Positions 63,197 to 64,000 of a stretch of DNA of 64,000 nt are shown one piece after another. Below the pieces are notes generated by a model that was given only the letters and a program-made list of their open reading frames with translations, had not been told where the DNA came from and ran no database searches. Both the position numbers and the translations under genes were made by a program. The stretch covers positions 1 to 64,000 of the forward strand of contig JAEUPZ010000014.1 in NCBI GenBank assembly GCA_016789885.1. The letters are read 5' to 3'. Source of the stretch: Chromatiales bacterium (GTDB lineage: Bacteria; Pseudomonadota; Gammaproteobacteria; Steroidobacterales; GCA-2729495). Each line of letters begins with the position of its first letter. Within the stretch, counting starts at the first letter, position 1.

Positions 63197-63619
63197 ATGC
63201 GCCGCCCCAGTTTCCCTGTAGCGACGACGCGCAGCGCCGGCGGCTTCACGCTGCTCGAGCTGCTGGTCGTGATGACCGTCATCGCGATCCTCGCGTCCGT
63301 CGCCATCCCCAGCTACCAGCAGAGCGTCATGCGCAGCCGGCGGGCCGACGCCCGCGTCGCCATGAACGCCGTCGCCAGCCGCCTCGAGCGCTGCTTCACG
63401 CAGTTCGGGGCCTACGACGCGGATGAGTGCGCCATCGAGAGTCCGGCCGACTCGCCGGAGGGCTTCTACGAGGTGAGCGTGGTGCGCGATGCTGCCGCAT
63501 ACGCGCTCACCGCGGAGCCTCAGGGCGCCCAGGCCGACGATACGGCCTGCGGAACGCTGTCCGTGACCAGCACCGGTCTCCGGGCCGCCACCGGCGAGAC
63601 GCCCGACCGCTGCTGGTGA
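63197..63619 (+). CDS. pilE: minor pilin PilE
   Basis: A 140-residue type IV pilin-like protein with the textbook processing site SAGG then FTLLELLVVMTVIAILAS, followed by AIPSYQQSVMRSRRADARVA. A C-terminal Cys pair (DTACGTL and the final DRCW) matches the D-region disulfide of pilins. It ends the minor-pilin operon, as in Pseudomonas and Xanthomonas. A hairpin lies 32 bp after the stop. Confidence 0.9.
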   Translation: MRRPSFPVATTRSAGGFTLLELLVVMTVIAILASVAIPSYQQSVMRSRRADARVAMNAVASRLERCFTQFGAYDADECAIESPADSPEGFYEVSVVRDAAAYALTAEPQGAQADDTACGTLSVTSTGLRAATGETPDRCW

Positions 63620-63650
63620 TCCCGCCCGCGGCCTGATCCTGGGGCTGCGG

Positions 63651-63669
63651 CCGGCGGTCCCGCCGCCGG
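63651..63669 (+). terminator. possible hairpin after the pilin operon
   Basis: CCGGCGG (63651-63657) and CCGCCGG (63663-63669) form a 7-bp stem with a 5-base loop after pilE. No T-tract follows, so termination is uncertain. Confidence 0.3.
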
Positions 63670-63770
63670 TGCCGCGGGTTCCGTCGCGCGGCCGATTTCA
63701 GTACCGTGCGGCCATGAATGCCATGCCAGGGTGCCGGGCCGCCTGCGCGCCCGCCTGACCCTCCAGCCCG

Positions 63771-64000
63771 TTGCCACTCCCCTCCTCTGACCTGCCCGTC
63801 ACCGGGGCGCTGCCCGGCTTGCTGGCGGCGCTCGCCGATGCGGGCGTCGCCGTGCTCACGGCCCCGCCGGGCGCCGGCAAGAGCACGCTGGTGCCGCTGG
63901 CGCTGCTCGACGCGGCGTGGCTGGACAGCCAGCGCATCGTGCTCCTCGAGCCTCGGCGGCTGGCAGCCCGGGCCCTGGCCGCCCGCATGGCGAGCCTGCT
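63771..64000 (+). CDS. hrpB: ATP-dependent helicase HrpB, 3'-truncated by the window end
   Basis: The first 76 codons match the DEAH-box helicase HrpB. The N-terminus is PSSDLPVTGALPGLLAALAD, then Walker A LTAPPGAGKSTLVPLALLD and IVLLEPRRLAARALAARM (motif Ia). The start is probably the TTG at 63771, because a TGA is in frame 18 bp upstream and no ATG or GTG lies in between. Full-length HrpB is about 800-850 residues; the remainder lies beyond the window. The exact cellular role of HrpB is not well established. Confidence 0.87.
   Translation, partial: MPLPSSDLPVTGALPGLLAALADAGVAVLTAPPGAGKSTLVPLALLDAAWLDSQRIVLLEPRRLAARALAARMASL

Overview
The window is one stretch of very GC-rich bacterial chromosome, densely coded, with short intergenic gaps and many 4-nt start/stop overlaps. 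The gene set points to an aerobic, heterotrophic gammaproteobacterium: an aceB-aceA-aceK glyoxylate bypass cluster, a minor-pilin operon in the Pseudomonas/Xanthomonas order (fimT-pilV-pilW-pilX-pilY1-pilY2-like-pilE), hrpB, rhlE, a Pat-type acetyltransferase and a VPLPA-CTERM protein. A Nevskiales/Steroidobacterales-like lineage would fit, but that is inference. I see no rRNA, tRNA, CRISPR array, prophage or intact insertion sequence.

Layout. 1-4480: glyoxylate bypass (malate synthase cut by the window edge, isocitrate lyase, isocitrate dehydrogenase kinase/phosphatase), then an MFS transporter. 5861-10327: a MerR regulator divergent from a two-subunit ABC exporter, with a MerR-type dyad inside an over-long promoter spacer between them. 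10495-14710: a VPLPA-CTERM protein, a lipoprotein and a Pat-like acyl-CoA synthetase/GNAT fusion. 14773-18605: a class II deacetylase (head-to-head with Pat), a short MetE-like methyltransferase and PolX. 18633-22463: an operon of a ferritin-like diiron protein, a cysteine synthase-glutaredoxin fusion and a DUF4242 protein, divergent from an AraC regulator. 22562-23857: remains of three sugar genes (GH63-type glucosidase, SemiSWEET, alpha-amylase).

24015-31914: an outer-membrane MetA-type protein, a Tat-exported amine oxidase, an operon of an isochorismatase-like amidase and two paralogous CE4 hydrolases, an alpha/beta hydrolase and a UbiD decarboxylase. 32067-37286: a secreted CbiX-like protein with Met/His/Asp repeats, a SigK/RskA/fasciclin module, a serine hydrolase and a small six-cysteine secreted protein. 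37404-41211: LysR, TauD-type dioxygenase and a PQQ dehydrogenase in one transcription unit. 41378-49200: NYN-LOTUS protein, a decayed MITE-like repeat, a carbonic-anhydrase relative, a KefC-type antiporter, a DUF748 protein and RhlE. 49229-54090: tannase-type esterase, exported SDR and an orphan molybdenum hydroxylase large subunit. 54115-56674: gltS, cupin, DUF2442 and NT5C genes. 56963-63619: minor-pilin operon. From 63771: hrpB, cut by the window end.

The main themes are acetate/acyl metabolism (glyoxylate bypass, reversible lysine acetylation), redox and stress modules with dedicated local regulators (MerR, AraC, SigK/RskA, LysR), exported hydrolases and oxidoreductases, and type IV pilus assembly. 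The least expected items are the gene graveyard at 22.5-23.9 kb, the CbiX-like protein with a metal-binding tail, and the cysteine synthase-glutaredoxin-diiron operon.
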